Of a DNA stretch of 64,000 nucleotides, positions 35,596 to 46,159 are shown piece by piece; within the stretch, counting starts at the first letter, position 1; every line of letters starts with the position of its first letter. Origin of the DNA: Symsagittifera roscoffensis. Taxonomy: Eukaryota > Xenacoelomorpha > Acoela > Convolutidae. The position numbers were made by a program, and so were the translations under genes. Under the pieces are notes generated by a model. The model had not been told where the DNA came from and did not search any database. It saw only the letters and a program-made list of their open reading frames with translations. The stretch is from the NCBI RefSeq assembly GCF_963678635.1, contig NC_087067.1, positions 2,048,001 through 2,112,000 on the forward strand, written 5' to 3'.

Positions 35596-36126
35596 AAAAA
35601 TGTCTGATCAACAGAAATTCAAATAAACAAATTGAGTTTTAAGTAAGAGTTTTAAGTTTGTTCTATTTGGATCTTCTACTTTTGAGACTGCACTTTATTC
35701 TTTTTAAATACTTTTATTTTTCTTCTTGGTGATGGCGACGAAGATAACTCTGCAGGAGACACCGGAACCGTCAGTCCGCCCGAGAAGCCTGGTGTAGATG
35801 CTTCCGATACTTCTTTGGCCGCATGTCGTATGGGACTGCCATAAAATGGTGTCTAATTTTTAGTGCGGCCCGAGGTTCTCGAGAAAGAAGATTCGTTCCC
35901 ATCTTGATCTGCTGTAGCCTCAGTAGATATCTTCTGTGGTGAAATTGGTGACTTAGTGGGGCCTTTTTCTGGTGTTTGCTTAATGACCGACAAAGAGCAG
36001 GACTGCGGTGTGACATTTGATTCTGTCACATGATCGCTATCAGATGAGACCTGTTGTAAACGGGTTGCGTCCGATACTACTTCAGCGCCTGGTTGTATCG
36101 TTACCCTGCTGGTCGTATGTGGCCTT

Positions 36127-36840
36127 TTATCGACTTTGACAGATATCGGAATGGTTTTCGAGCACGAGGGTTGGGCGACCGGCGATGATACCGCCTGAAC
36201 TAGAAAACGATTTCGTTAAGTCCACAACTGGAATTGCAGGCCTGGGTGTTCGAATTGGGTTGCTAGATGTAATCACATTGGGAGCGATTGCCCGGAATTT
36301 CCCCTGTTGAGGATCCGTCGGAGTTGCCAGTCTAGTTGTAGCTGTCAATTGTCTCTGTTGTGCCTTAGCTCTCGGAATCAGAGATTCGTCAGAAGATGAC
36401 GAGGAAGACAATTTTCTCTGTCTTTTCAGCTTTTTTCCCCAAGAGTGGTTTGCTGGGTCCCTGATGACCTGAAACTTGTGAATTTTTGAATCTTAACAAA
36501 ATATCATTTTTGCTAACTACTTTCCCCGCTTCCGTAATATAACTAGAAGGACTAACTCTGATATTTTTATCCTCAAAGCATTTAAAAAATTGTTTCCCCG
36601 ATTCACGATTCGCCACTTTCCTGAACACTTCAACTGGGTTCGGACTAAATAAAAGCAATGACTCTAGTTTACATTTGGTACTAGTTGTTGGCGATTCTAA
36701 TGCGTCCTGTCTAAATCTCAGAGTCCCCGTTGTTAGGCTATTTCTGAGGGAGGCCGCTAAGAGCTGGTTTCTCTCAGTCAAGGTACGATGAGCTCGGCAA
36801 CCCTGTTCGTGGGACAGTTTTCTTTTCCTGGTCATCCACT
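36127..36840 (-). pseudogene. Gypsy pol C-terminal tail, frameshifted
   Basis: Two open segments, 36835-36389 (basic, MTRKRKLSHEQGCRAHRT) and 36411-36127 (Ser/Pro/Thr-rich, SSSSSDESLIPRAKAQQRQL), follow the integrase and appear to be its C-terminal extension in shifted frames. No envelope gene is recognisable between integrase and 3' LTR. Confidence 0.55.
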
Positions 36841-36979
36841 CGTTCGCCGATTTCGCGAGCTGTTCCAGAGATTTGTAGTAGGGTGTATTCGCGATCTGGA
36901 ATTTGGCTCAGGCATCCCTGCTTTGGTGGCCCTTCTTAACCACCCTGACGCGATCCCTGCTGTCACATAGTTCTCTTCT

Positions 36980-37850
36980 CTCAGCTCTTCTCTTCGGCTG
37001 TCAAAAGGCCCTTTTCCAAATTCTGCTCGTCTGAAATAATTCTAGATTTAAAATTATCGGTCGCTAGTGAACACTCAGATTTTGGTTTCCTGCTAAAGTG
37101 TAACTCAAACGGAGATAGGCCAGTAAGTGAATTCTTCGTTATCCGGATGTTTTTGATAATCATCTTAAGAGCCGTACGAATATCCGGTGGATTTTCTTCT
37201 AATTGTAACGTGCCTAAATTTCTTTTAATCGTCTGAATAGATCGCTCTACCAGACCGCAACCATGGTGATCTCCGACCGAGCAAAAAATATGATTATTGC
37301 TTTTCGATTTGCAATACTGATCTACTAACTTATTTTTAAAACCAGAATATTAAAATTTTTGCTCCAGTCGTTTAAGTAAGCATCGCAGACGGATACTCTG
37401 AGAAGCGGTCGATAGCTACCAGGATGTATACTTGGTTACCTTCCCCATCTGAAAGTGGACCCGCGTAATCTAACTGAAGTTCCTCATTGAAAGCATTTAA
37501 AAGAGATAGTGGCTTGTACATTTTAAAATGACTCATTGATTTTAAATTCTTACCAAATTTTATACATTCTCTGCAGTTTTTGCAGAGGTTGACAATATCT
37601 CTATGAATTCTCGGCCACCACAGAAACTGGGCCGTGTCAACCATCGCCTCTTGTACTGAGTGCGATCGGTGCAACCGCGATAGAACTGCTCGTTGAAGGC
37701 AACTCGGAATCGCAATCCTGTCGTCTATGGTTATGCAGCCATCAACCACCGCTGCCGAATACCAAAAGGTCTTAATGTAGGGGTCTACCCTGGCCAAGCG
37801 TTTGTAATCGCTGTTCCTAATCGCTGTTTTCATCAGTCTGAGAGTAACAT
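36980..37850 (-). pseudogene. Gypsy integrase, broken
   Basis: Zinc-binding H-H-C-C domain with LHRSHSVQEAMVDTAQFLWW and CKNCRECIKF (37833-37372 frame), then catalytic aspartates in LQLDYAGPL and LVAIDRFSEYPSA. In a shifted frame near 37240 comes GCGLVERSIQTIKRNL, carrying the catalytic glutamate, then ITKNSLTGLSPFELHF. DNA integration role is family knowledge; frameshifts make it inactive. Confidence 0.8.
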
Positions 37851-38732
37851 CTTCGTCAGTTAGTTCACTGAGTTTTTTGGCATCCAGAAACTCCTACTAG
37901 GCCCGGGAGCGACTTCTTGTCCTTGGCTACAAGTCATTGCCCAATCAGAACTCGGTTCATTTGTCTGGTTGGTCGCTTAGTTTTGATCATCCTCTGTTTT
38001 CGGAAGTTTGCGATTATGGTAGCATATTTGAGTTTTCGGCGGTCACCTGCTTCCGCTGAGAACATTCTTCTCGGACGTCTTGCTTGTTGTCTGCAAGCTG
38101 GTCTTGAGCGACCTAAAGGAATTCTGCTGAGGGGAGCGAATTCGTTCTGCAACCTCTGGAAATTTCTTCCATGATAGGATTGTCTGTAGCATTCAACATA
38201 TCTAAAATTGAAAGGTTTTTGCTACTCGGTGATCCACTGATGACCGTATTATATTTACAAAATTGCACAGATGGTTTTGATATTGTACAATTAGATACAG
38301 GAGGGAACTGGGTTTTGTTACAGGAAGTGATAGAACGGTTGAGAATTTTGCCGGAGCATTGAATACGACGTTTGAGTTCTGATTGGTCGCTGATTGTGCA
38401 TAAACTATCTGCGCCCTCTCGCGGAGGATGTACTTTGAGTAACTTTCTTCGTTCTGATTGGTTCAAATCTGTGCATAAATTAACTGCGCCCTCTCGTGGC
38501 GAGCGTACGTAATAGCGTATACTCGATTGTGAATGGTCCCGGTTTGTGCTTAAATTAACGCAGAGACCTATCTATATACTAAAATGTTTTTTATATAAGA
38601 GGTGCTTTTTGGTAAAACTGAATAGGATTAGGAATAGGTGCATAATTTCATTCTTTGTTGTAAAGATTATCGACTGTTGTACATGCTGTGAAGAAAATTT
38701 GAATGGATTTCACCACGAATTGTTCATTGAAA

Positions 38733-39323
38733 CTAGACGGCAGGGGGCTTAGTAGGGTGGCGAGACAAGTAATCGACTGTACCTAACTTTGCGCCAGCAA
38801 TATGTGTAACTTTGAAGTCGAAATGTAAAAGTCTGTCTTCCCATCTGGTCAACCGAGATTGATAAGATTTGTTGCGTCTGTTTGACTGGAAGGCGGATAT
38901 GTTAGCTTTGTGGTCAGTTAGTACCTCAAATCTATTCCCCAGTAAATAGTTCCTGAAATATTCGCATGACCAAACTATTGCGAGTAATTCTAACTCATTG
39001 GTACTATATTTCTTTTCTTGTATCTTCAGGAATCTTGAGGCGAATGATATTGGTACCCAGGAACCGTCCGGTAATTCTTGTTCCAGTGCTGCACCCAGGC
39101 CGCTATGGCTGGCGTCACATTTCACCCTAGAGTTCATCTTCTGGTCGTAATGGTACATTTTTGTTATGTTTGAGATTAGGAGAAGTGTATCTTCAAATGC
39201 CTTTTGTTGATCCGTTCCCCATACGAATTTTTGCTTATTGCTCATTTTTAGTGGGGGTCTGAACTTCTTAGTCAGAACGTGAAGATTTGGTAAAAATCTT
39301 TGTAGGTGATTAAGAACTACCAT
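38733..39323 (-). pseudogene. Gypsy RNase H domain and polymerase connection
   Basis: A 196-codon open segment. KFVWGTDQQKAFEDTLL begins the connection. RNase H motifs follow: VKCDASHSGLGAALEQ, ISFASRFL, STNELELLAIVWSCEYFRNY, LTDHKAN and YLSRHP. This is the longest intact part of pol. The 37860-38730 stretch to its left is the RNase H to integrase spacer, broken, with a diverged duplicated phrase CTGCGCCCTCTCG at about 38409 and 38480. Confidence 0.85.
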
Positions 39324-39359
39324 AAAGGAGCGTAGTTGTTTTAAAGTATGGGGAGGTTT

Positions 39360-40240
39360 AAGTTCTAAAACTGCTTGAACTTTTGAAAAATTAGGTTGGT
39401 ACCCATTTTCGCAAAAGTCGAAACCGAGCCAGGATGTTCTATTTACTGAAATTTCGCACTTCGATAATTCAGGGTAAACCCTTCCTTGTCAAGTTTAACA
39501 AAGACGTTTTCGACAATTTTGTTGTGGTTTTCGATAGATCCTTTCGAAACAATAAAAATATCATCTAAAAAACAGATTACTCCTTTGAAATTTTGAAGGG
39601 AGTTGTCTTTTGCCTTTTAAAATTCTTTAGGAATATCTGTAAGACTGTAAAATCTTGTTTTAAAGCGATAAGTGCCTGTTGATTCGCCGCAGACGATACT
39701 AAAATTGCAGTGACTGCTGACTAGATCACTGAGTAAAAATTGACTAAAAGCGTATTCAAAATCAAGAGATGTGAACCAAATTTCCCCCGGGGTATCCGTA
39801 TTGATGATTTGGGCGGCAACGTCCAATTTTTCCAGAAGGTTGGGCATCTAGTACTGGTTTTTTGAATATCTGAGCGTTCATTGGTTTTGCGTCCATAGCT
39901 AATTTTATGGAGCTATCCTTCTTAGCTCTTATGACTACAGGTGAAAAAAAAATGATCGCTGGCGCATATGTTCAACTTAACGATGTGTCCTTTTTTGATG
40001 AGTTTCTTGATTTCCGTGACCACTCTGTCTTGGATGTGTATTGGTGTTCTCCGACCTTTCTCTTGGATGGGGACTAAAGGGTACTTAAACACCAAATGTA
40101 CTCGGTGGTTTTTTGATCTACCCTGTCTAGTAAATATCTCTTTGAATTTGTTCATAAAATAGTCACGCCATTTGGTTGAGTCGGTTGGTGGAGATGAAAT
40201 CTCATTGATAGGAGTTGGTCTTGTTTTGGTGGGTTGTACC
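39360..40240 (-). pseudogene. Gypsy reverse transcriptase, broken
   Basis: N-terminal part HRVHLVFKYPLVPIQEKGRR and VVTEIKKLIKKGHIV lies in the 40422-39922 frame. The 39847-39617 frame has IWFTSLDFEYAFSQ and GTYRFKTRF. The active site FLDD is at 39560-39571 in another frame (VICFLDDIFIV). Several frame changes and stops. Confidence 0.8.
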
Positions 40241-40299
40241 CCTAAGGAACATTGAAGATCCAGACCCAGTAGGCATCTGGTGCAATTTTCAGAGACCAG

Positions 40300-40510
40300 A
40301 GAAGATACGTCTGCCATTAGAGTACCGAATAATATGATTGTTCTTCTGTTGTAATCGACATAGTGGGTATCGATAGGCAATTGCAACGTTGAAAGTAATT
40401 TGACGATAGCGCCGGATTTCATGAGGATATCTGCGGTTTTCTTGTTGATAAAAAATGCCGGACAACCTGTGTTTTTGGTAGCTTTGAAAAATGTTTTGCT
40501 GACTCTCAGT
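40300..40510 (-). pseudogene. Gypsy aspartic protease with altered active site
   Basis: The frame around 40470 reads TKNTGCPAFFINKKTADIL. By family this should be D-T-G at the active site; here the codon at 40470-40472 gives Asn instead of Asp. It runs on to CTRCLLGLDLQ near 40265, the usual protease end. Confidence 0.65.
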
Positions 40511-40557
40511 GTGATCTGTATACATCACGTTTTCCCCGTAGCGGATTAAATGGCTTC

Positions 40558-41382
40558 TAGTTTTTTGAATGCATTTTCAGGTTTATAGCCTTGGCTGGTT
40601 TTTAGGACCGAAGGGGATTTATTCAGTACTGAGTATTCCGTTTCACTATCCGAGGGAATGAAGTCGCATCCCTCTTCGGCTGTAATTTCAGAATCATCAT
40701 CTACAATGCCTACGTTGCTCCTTGAATTGCAGCATCTGGCAAAATGGCCCTTTTTGTTGCATCACATTCTTTGCTGGACATGAAACTTTATGATTCGGGG
40801 AGAATTCCTTCCCGCAGAAGTAACATGATTTGTTTCTCTTTGTTGAGTGTTGTTAGGTCGGTTGTTGGATTTTCCTCTTGGATTTTGCGCTCGGTTAGTT
40901 CTGTTCTGAATGCTGTTCTTTCGCTGAACTGATAGGGTAGGTTCTTGTTTTATTTTGAACGAGTTTGGGTGGCTCTGACCGAAGTTAGAGTTAGAGCTAG
41001 ATCGTGCTGATAGACCCATCTGTTTTTGCAAAGTAGATGCAGTGACTTTAGCGTTTCTTCTGGAGTTGCCTGGTCTTATGCAAAGGTCACGTTGGATGTC
41101 TTTGAACTTCATCTTTGCGATGAAAATGTCACAGACAACTTCTTTCTCGTTTTCAATTGCCCAACCGCATTGGGCGGCCTGACCCGAGAGTCTCAGAAAG
41201 AAAGTTTCTAGACTTTCCCGATCTAGTTGTTGGGTGTTGTAGAGGTTTAATCTTTCGATTATGTAACTTTTTTCCCTTTCAAAAAGTGCCTCGCATTGAT
41301 TATAAAAGTCGGGGAAACTGATATTTGCGATGTCTGTGTGAGCGTGGCTTTGTAGGAATCTTTTGTTACCTTCTGAACCCAA
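40558..41382 (-). pseudogene. Gypsy gag with Mag-type double zinc knuckle, frameshifted
   Basis: The 41382-40762 frame carries a gag core (DFYNQCEALFEREKSYIIER, TFFLRLSGQAAQCGWAIE) and a basic linker. The nucleocapsid zinc fingers lie in other frames: a first C-x2-C ... H ... C finger starts CYFCGKEF near 40820, and a second, CNKKGHFARCC, near 40760. Two tandem fingers of this kind are typical of Mag-clade elements. The 41400-41750 leader is partly open. Confidence 0.75.
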
Positions 41383-41750
41383 GGAGAAGGATAATCGTGA
41401 TTTGATTCATTGATCCGCTTCGTGGAAAAATACATTTGGCCAATTTTTGGTCCTTTTTCTTTCTTTCCTAGTTGATTTCATTTGTCTTGCGGATTTTAGC
41501 TTGATCTCTCGCGATACGGTTAGCTACTTCGATTTGGGTTTCTGATTCTCCTTTTCTTTCAGGTCGGGGAGGTGGGTCGTCGAAAACTTCAGTTGGTTCG
41601 CTTAGTAAGATATTGGCGTTGCAATGTTCTCTTAAGTTTACGGCTAGAAAGAATTGTCCGATCCATGACTGCCATGTGAATAAAGGTTCTGTTGCTGGTT
41701 TAAGCCAGAACGCTGGTACCCTTTAAGATCAGTTCGGTCCTCGCCGACCA

Positions 41751-41768
41751 AAACTGCTGGCTGCGCCA
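41751..41768 (-). other. tRNA primer-binding site
   Basis: Directly after the 5' LTR the minus strand reads TGGCGCAGCCAGCAG, starting with TGG, the complement of a tRNA CCA end. Which tRNA matches was not determined. Confidence 0.75.
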
Positions 41769-42033
41769 TGTGGAATCTCAACCGACAGACTCTTAGTTAC
41801 AAAAGTAATTGTAATAAGATGTGAATTGTTGAATAAAGAAATGTTGAGATATCTGTATCTTTCATCAGATAATGAGAGACTGATTTTCATTCAACACAAA
41901 ACATTAACACGGTCGGCAAGTACCGGCCTTGACATAATAACATCAACTCACTCAGACTAACATTATGACCTCTATCAATTCAATACACAATACTACGATA
42001 CACAATGGGAGGCAGCACACCAGCCGTACCACA
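41769..42033 (-). repeat. 5' LTR of gypsy element
   Basis: 265 bp, partner of 35320-35584. Begins TGTGGTACGGCTGG and ends GATTCCACA on the minus strand. It should carry the element promoter; no TATA box was singled out. Confidence 0.92.
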
Positions 42034-42039
42034 GAGGAG

Positions 42040-42890
42040 TAGCTTTGGTGTTTTTTCGCGCGTTTTCAACTATTTCATCAAAACCTGTAGGGTACAAATT
42101 ACCCGGGTTGACAAAAAATGCGCATCATATTGAAATCCTGTTAGTCGTGAATTGAATTCAAAAAATTTCAAAAAATTTGTCTCAGTGCTCGGTGTTGAGA
42201 TAATTTGTCTGAATGTTTTTTTTCAGACTAAAATATTGACAAGAAGCTGCACTAAAATTTTTAATTCAAACTAGTGTTCAGGAAAGCAATAAGCAGGTTA
42301 ACAGTTCTAAGTTTTTGAAAAATTTATATTGTGTAAACCATTCCGTAGTAAGACTCTTTGTGCATTCAATATACTTTTTCGATTATACCTGCTGTGTTTT
42401 CGTGTGGCTCGCGAAACAACTTGATAACTGTATGTAAACAGCATTCACTAGAGCAGAATGAAATATCAAGTCCTCATTTGATGTTGCTTCTGAAATTAGT
42501 ATTGAGCATAGAAGATTGTTCCTACAAATGACAAATTTTAGTGAAAGGTCTTTTTTCATACCAAAATTGACCCCATGACAAGAAAAGGACAGTTACAACA
42601 ACAATAATGCAGAACATCTCTAGGGCTCAAAATAATTTTTCCGATATCATATGACTTTCAAATAATTTTGCGCATGAATTTTTTTCAGATATTGATATAA
42701 TTCGCTCCCAAATTGCAACATTTTTTCAATTATTACGCCAAACTCTCGCTCAGAAAAATCAATTTTAAATTCTGCGCCAAAAATTTTCAAAAAACATTTT
42801 CAATTTAATTCAAGTTAGTTCAATAATGAAAGTTTCAAAACATTCGTCAAAAAATTCTATTTATTTTTTGACTGAGATTTCAAATATCAA
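42040..42890. other. Intergenic stretch, no gene seen
   Basis: AT-rich, no ORF or repeat recognised. Confidence 0.45.
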
Positions 42891-42891
42891 A

Positions 42892-43300
42892 CAAGACTGC
42901 TCGTATCAGGGCGAAGCCCTGAAGGTTCCGACTGCTTTCTAAGGTTTATGGACCAGTAAAAACATTTAAAAAAAATTAAATGTAAGAAAAAAAATTAAAA
43001 ATTTTTTTTTAAATAAAATTTGAAATTGTTTAAATAAAAATCAACCCCCCACACGCCAAAGTACAAAAGGATAAATTTTTCTCCTTGTAACAAATCAATT
43101 ATGGCAAATAAGCTTCTTTCAACCATTTTGGAACAATTTCGAAGACGGATTAACTCTCCGCTTACGCGTTATTAGCGCGAAATATATCGCGCGTTAATTG
43201 TCCCAAATTGGCCAAAATGGCAATCTTTAAACCCCCATAACTTTACAAAAAATGATCAAAGGTAAAATATCGTTTCAAATTTAAGCTCAGGACAACAATA
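42892..43300 (+). mobile_element. Repeat family F2, full copy B (about 400 bp)
   Basis: Starts ACTGCTCGTATCAGGGCG. The first 40 bases include the hairpin CAGGGCGAAGCCCTG (6-bp stem, GAA loop). The middle has CACACGCCAAAGTAC, and the other end has GCGCGAAATATATCGCGCG, GGCAATCTTTAAACCC and TAAGCTCAGGACAACA. Matches 12045-12450 inverted. Confidence 0.75.
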
Positions 43301-43309
43301 GTTGTTGAA

Positions 43310-44460
43310 TGATATTAAAAAATTCCGTTTAAAATGGCTAGTTTAAAAGTCGAAATTCGTCTGAAGAAAAAAAAACCTCACCCCGAGCACAAATATTCCG
43401 TTACTTTCGTATCGAAAGTCGGAACAATAATTGCACACAGAGACAAAATCAATTTTGCAAACAATCAGAAATTTCATCATTTTGGATCAATTCCTAGGTG
43501 GTTCGTATCAATGCAAAAGCTTGAACCTTTACACTCCCTTTTTACCTCGAGAAAATAGATTTTGTTCCAAATATTCGATAGTAAGCTACAAAAAGGCGGC
43601 ATAACAAAATGCTAAATTAACACTTAATTACGTATCAATTAATCCAACAAAATTGCCTCAAGTCAGTTTGGAATGATATATCTGCCACGTAGAAAATAAT
43701 GTGATCTGAGTTTATTTACTTATAACTAATTTTGTGCATTTAGTAGGTTAGCAACTAGACCACAAAACTGCCACAGTTAATTCGGAACGGTATGTTTGCC
43801 AAAGTTATTTGCCGTTTACGCTTTTAAAAAAGGAGAAATGCAGCAAATTAATCATCAGAGGTTAACATTTTTGGCTATTATATTTGTTAAAATATAAAGA
43901 AGGAAAATTATGTTCGTTTTCAGATACGGTTTTTTTTTCATATCAATCGGAAAATATGTATGATTCAACCAAAAAAACAAGAAACTTCTCCTGCAACTTC
44001 TTTAGAATGGGGTTATTGGGTTTGAAAAATGCAACATTGTTAATTTTTGACATTAAATGAGCTATTAAATAAGAAATATGTTCTTTTGAAGCTTAAGTGG
44101 CAAAATTTCTGGCTAAGATATGAACTCAAAATGAGTTGAGGCACTCTTGTTGGTCTATTTGATACGTTACTAAAGCCAATTAAAGATAGTTAAATTAAGA
44201 AACGTTTGATTAATTTTATTTTTGAGATTTTGAGTTTTTTTGTCAATAATTAAATACGCGTGGTTAGATTTCTGCGCATAAGCTGAGCTGCAAAAGTATA
44301 ATTTGTTTCTCTATACCATGTTAGCTGCTGATTGAGAGGAAAAATTATTTGTACTAAAATAACGAATTTTTAATGCAACTTAAAACAATTTTAGTTCAAT
44401 GCAGTTTAATTGACCGGTTACAGCTCATGCGTGGATATTATCAAACTTAGAATTAATTTA
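43310..44460. other. Intergenic stretch, no supported gene
   Basis: A 74-codon ATG frame (43334-43558, MASLKVEIRLKKKKPHPEHK) follows the F2 copy. It has no domain and no splice context, so I leave it uncalled. Confidence 0.35.
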
Positions 44461-44465
44461 ACAAA

Positions 44466-44515
44466 CCTGCTTGTACTAGAGCAAAGCCCTGAATGTTCCG
44501 ATTGCATTTTAACCT
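44466..44515 (+). repeat. Repeat family F2, end fragment
   Basis: CTGCTTGTACTAGAGCAAAG followed by CCCTGAATGTTCCGATTGC, a diverged copy of the hairpin-bearing end. Confidence 0.5.
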
Positions 44516-44929
44516 ATCTCGACTAGTGTTTTGTAAATTGATTAATTGACAAACTCAGGCTGATAATGTTTAATTGTTAAAATTTGAGTCGTGTATGAAA
44601 CATATCAGAACAACCAGCTTGCTTCAATACAACTTGAAACAATTTTGTACTGCGGGATAATTCGATTGCAGCGCGTAAATATTTTGTGCTACACTTTGAG
44701 TATAAGACGAGCAGTTTGCATAGTCTCGTGTCAATTATATAGAGTAGTGCACGCACCCAGCGGATCCCTTGTAGGTTCTTGGACTTATCCTCCGAGTGAG
44801 TAATCTTCCTTTTAGAGGTTGTTCTGAATAAAAAAACCAGCCCAAGTATATATGTCCTTCAATTTCTTCGAAAGTCGGAAAAATAAAAACGGACCATTAA
44901 ACTAACGTCATTCATTGCCATTCGCCAAG

Positions 44930-45062
44930 AAAATGGAAATTTTCAAAATCAATTGACTCATTGAGAACTGAAAGAGAAACAAGGCGAAGACTGTGATTGA
45001 AACACTGTATCAATTGAGTTTGAAAATTTCCATTTTTTCGCCTTGTTTTTCTTCCAGTTCTC
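44930..45062. repeat. Interleaved inverted repeats (A-B-A'-B'), set 1
   Basis: Arm A 44930-44956 is the reverse complement of 45010-45036 (26 of 27). Arm B 44963-44988 is the reverse complement of 45037-45062 (24 of 26). The order is A, B, A', B', so the two dyads cross rather than nest. Confidence 0.85.
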
Positions 45063-45370
45063 AAAGTTGTAACAAAAAATGTTACATTTAATTCAGTTTT
45101 AATCCCACATTGCGTGGATTTTCATTTTGAGTGGCTATATTTTGGGACCAGAAATTGGATATAAAAGTAGTTGCGACTGCTCGAAAAATGCGAAATTCAG
45201 ACTATCTAAATGCAATGCAGTTCCTGAGAAACGAAGTAGTAAGCAGCGAATCCCCGACTTTTAATAGCTTGAACTGGACTCTCACAGGCACAAATCTTTG
45301 CTGAATCAAATTTTTTCGGTTAAATAATACATCGACTCAATGCACCACACTTCTCAGCTATTTCGATTTT

Positions 45371-45705
45371 TTCTTTCATGATCTCAGTTTTTTTTAAAAA
45401 TAAAAACTTGATGTCTGATTTTCCGGTTTGCTAATTTTTCCCCAATTTTATGATTTCAGTTTTTTTAAAGATAAATACTTGATGTCTGATTTTCCGGTTT
45501 ATTAATTTTTTCCCAATATTCAATTTTTCCCCAATATCCCCAATATTCAACGTTCTGATACTTCGAAACTTATCACTAGCAGCTTAAAAATAATTAAATT
45601 CTCAAATTTTTTGAAAGTTGATGTAATTCTAAATTTTCTATTTCATCGGAAGTTGATGTTATTCTAAATTTTCAATATTTTCGAAAGTTGAAGTTATTCT
45701 ACCTC
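45371..45705 (+). repeat. Two short degenerate tandem repeats
   Basis: First, a two-copy unit of about 85 bp with CTTGATGTCTGATTTTCCGG at about 45407 and 45479. Then from about 45612 a unit of roughly 47 bp with GAAAGTTGATGT and ATTCTAAATTTTC, in three degenerate copies. Confidence 0.7.
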
Positions 45706-45932
45706 AATTTGAAAAGCAAAAACATCAAAAAGCTTCCTCCTAACTACTTCGGATTTTTTCATTTCTGTACTGATCAAAACTGAATACATTTCAATTTAAA
45801 AAATGCGACCTATCGCCTGAAAAAATGAACTATTAAACACCGCTTTCTTGCACCTTCACTGATTTAATCATTTTCCAAGAATAATTTGTGGCCAAATAGT
45901 ATAGGTAATCGAACTATTTATCGTCAGGGAGA

Positions 45933-46012
45933 AAATTTTTAAAGCATAGTCGTGATTCGGATTCCATAAGTATAAGTATATGCTTTAAAAATTTCCGAAT
46001 CCGAATCACGAC
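45933..46012. repeat. Interleaved inverted repeats (A-B-A'-B'), set 2
   Basis: Arm A 45933-45948 is the exact complement of 45979-45994 (16 bp). Arm B 45949-45964 is the exact complement of 45997-46012 (16 bp). A abuts B, and A' is 2 nt from B'. Same crossing order as set 1, different sequence. Confidence 0.9.
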
Positions 46013-46159
46013 TGAAATGAATGCAGCAACCACATTCGGTCAACGACAAACTTGTATTACCAGACGAGAAACCGTTAGAAAAATATTCATCATAATTGTT
46101 CCCTTCTTTAATATATAGAGGGTGAGACCAAATAATTGGTCGATGTATTTTCAACTTTT

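Larger units (their letters stand above)
35320..42033 (-). mobile_element. Ty3/gypsy LTR retrotransposon, Mag-like, decayed
   Basis: Transcribed on the minus strand. Bounded by two 265-bp LTRs (TG...CA) with a primer-binding site and a polypurine tract in the right places. Internal order is gag, protease, reverse transcriptase, RNase H, integrase, the Ty3/gypsy order. The flanking 5-mers TAGGA (35315-35319) and GAGGA (42034-42038) are a possible target duplication with one mismatch. The LTRs differ at only a few sites, so insertion is fairly recent, yet the coding part is full of frameshifts. Confidence 0.9.

Noticed and set aside
44591-44803. 70-codon frame ending near a GTGAGT donor
   Set aside because: Looked like an exon joined to 47788, but the splice phase gives a stop after about 20 codons.
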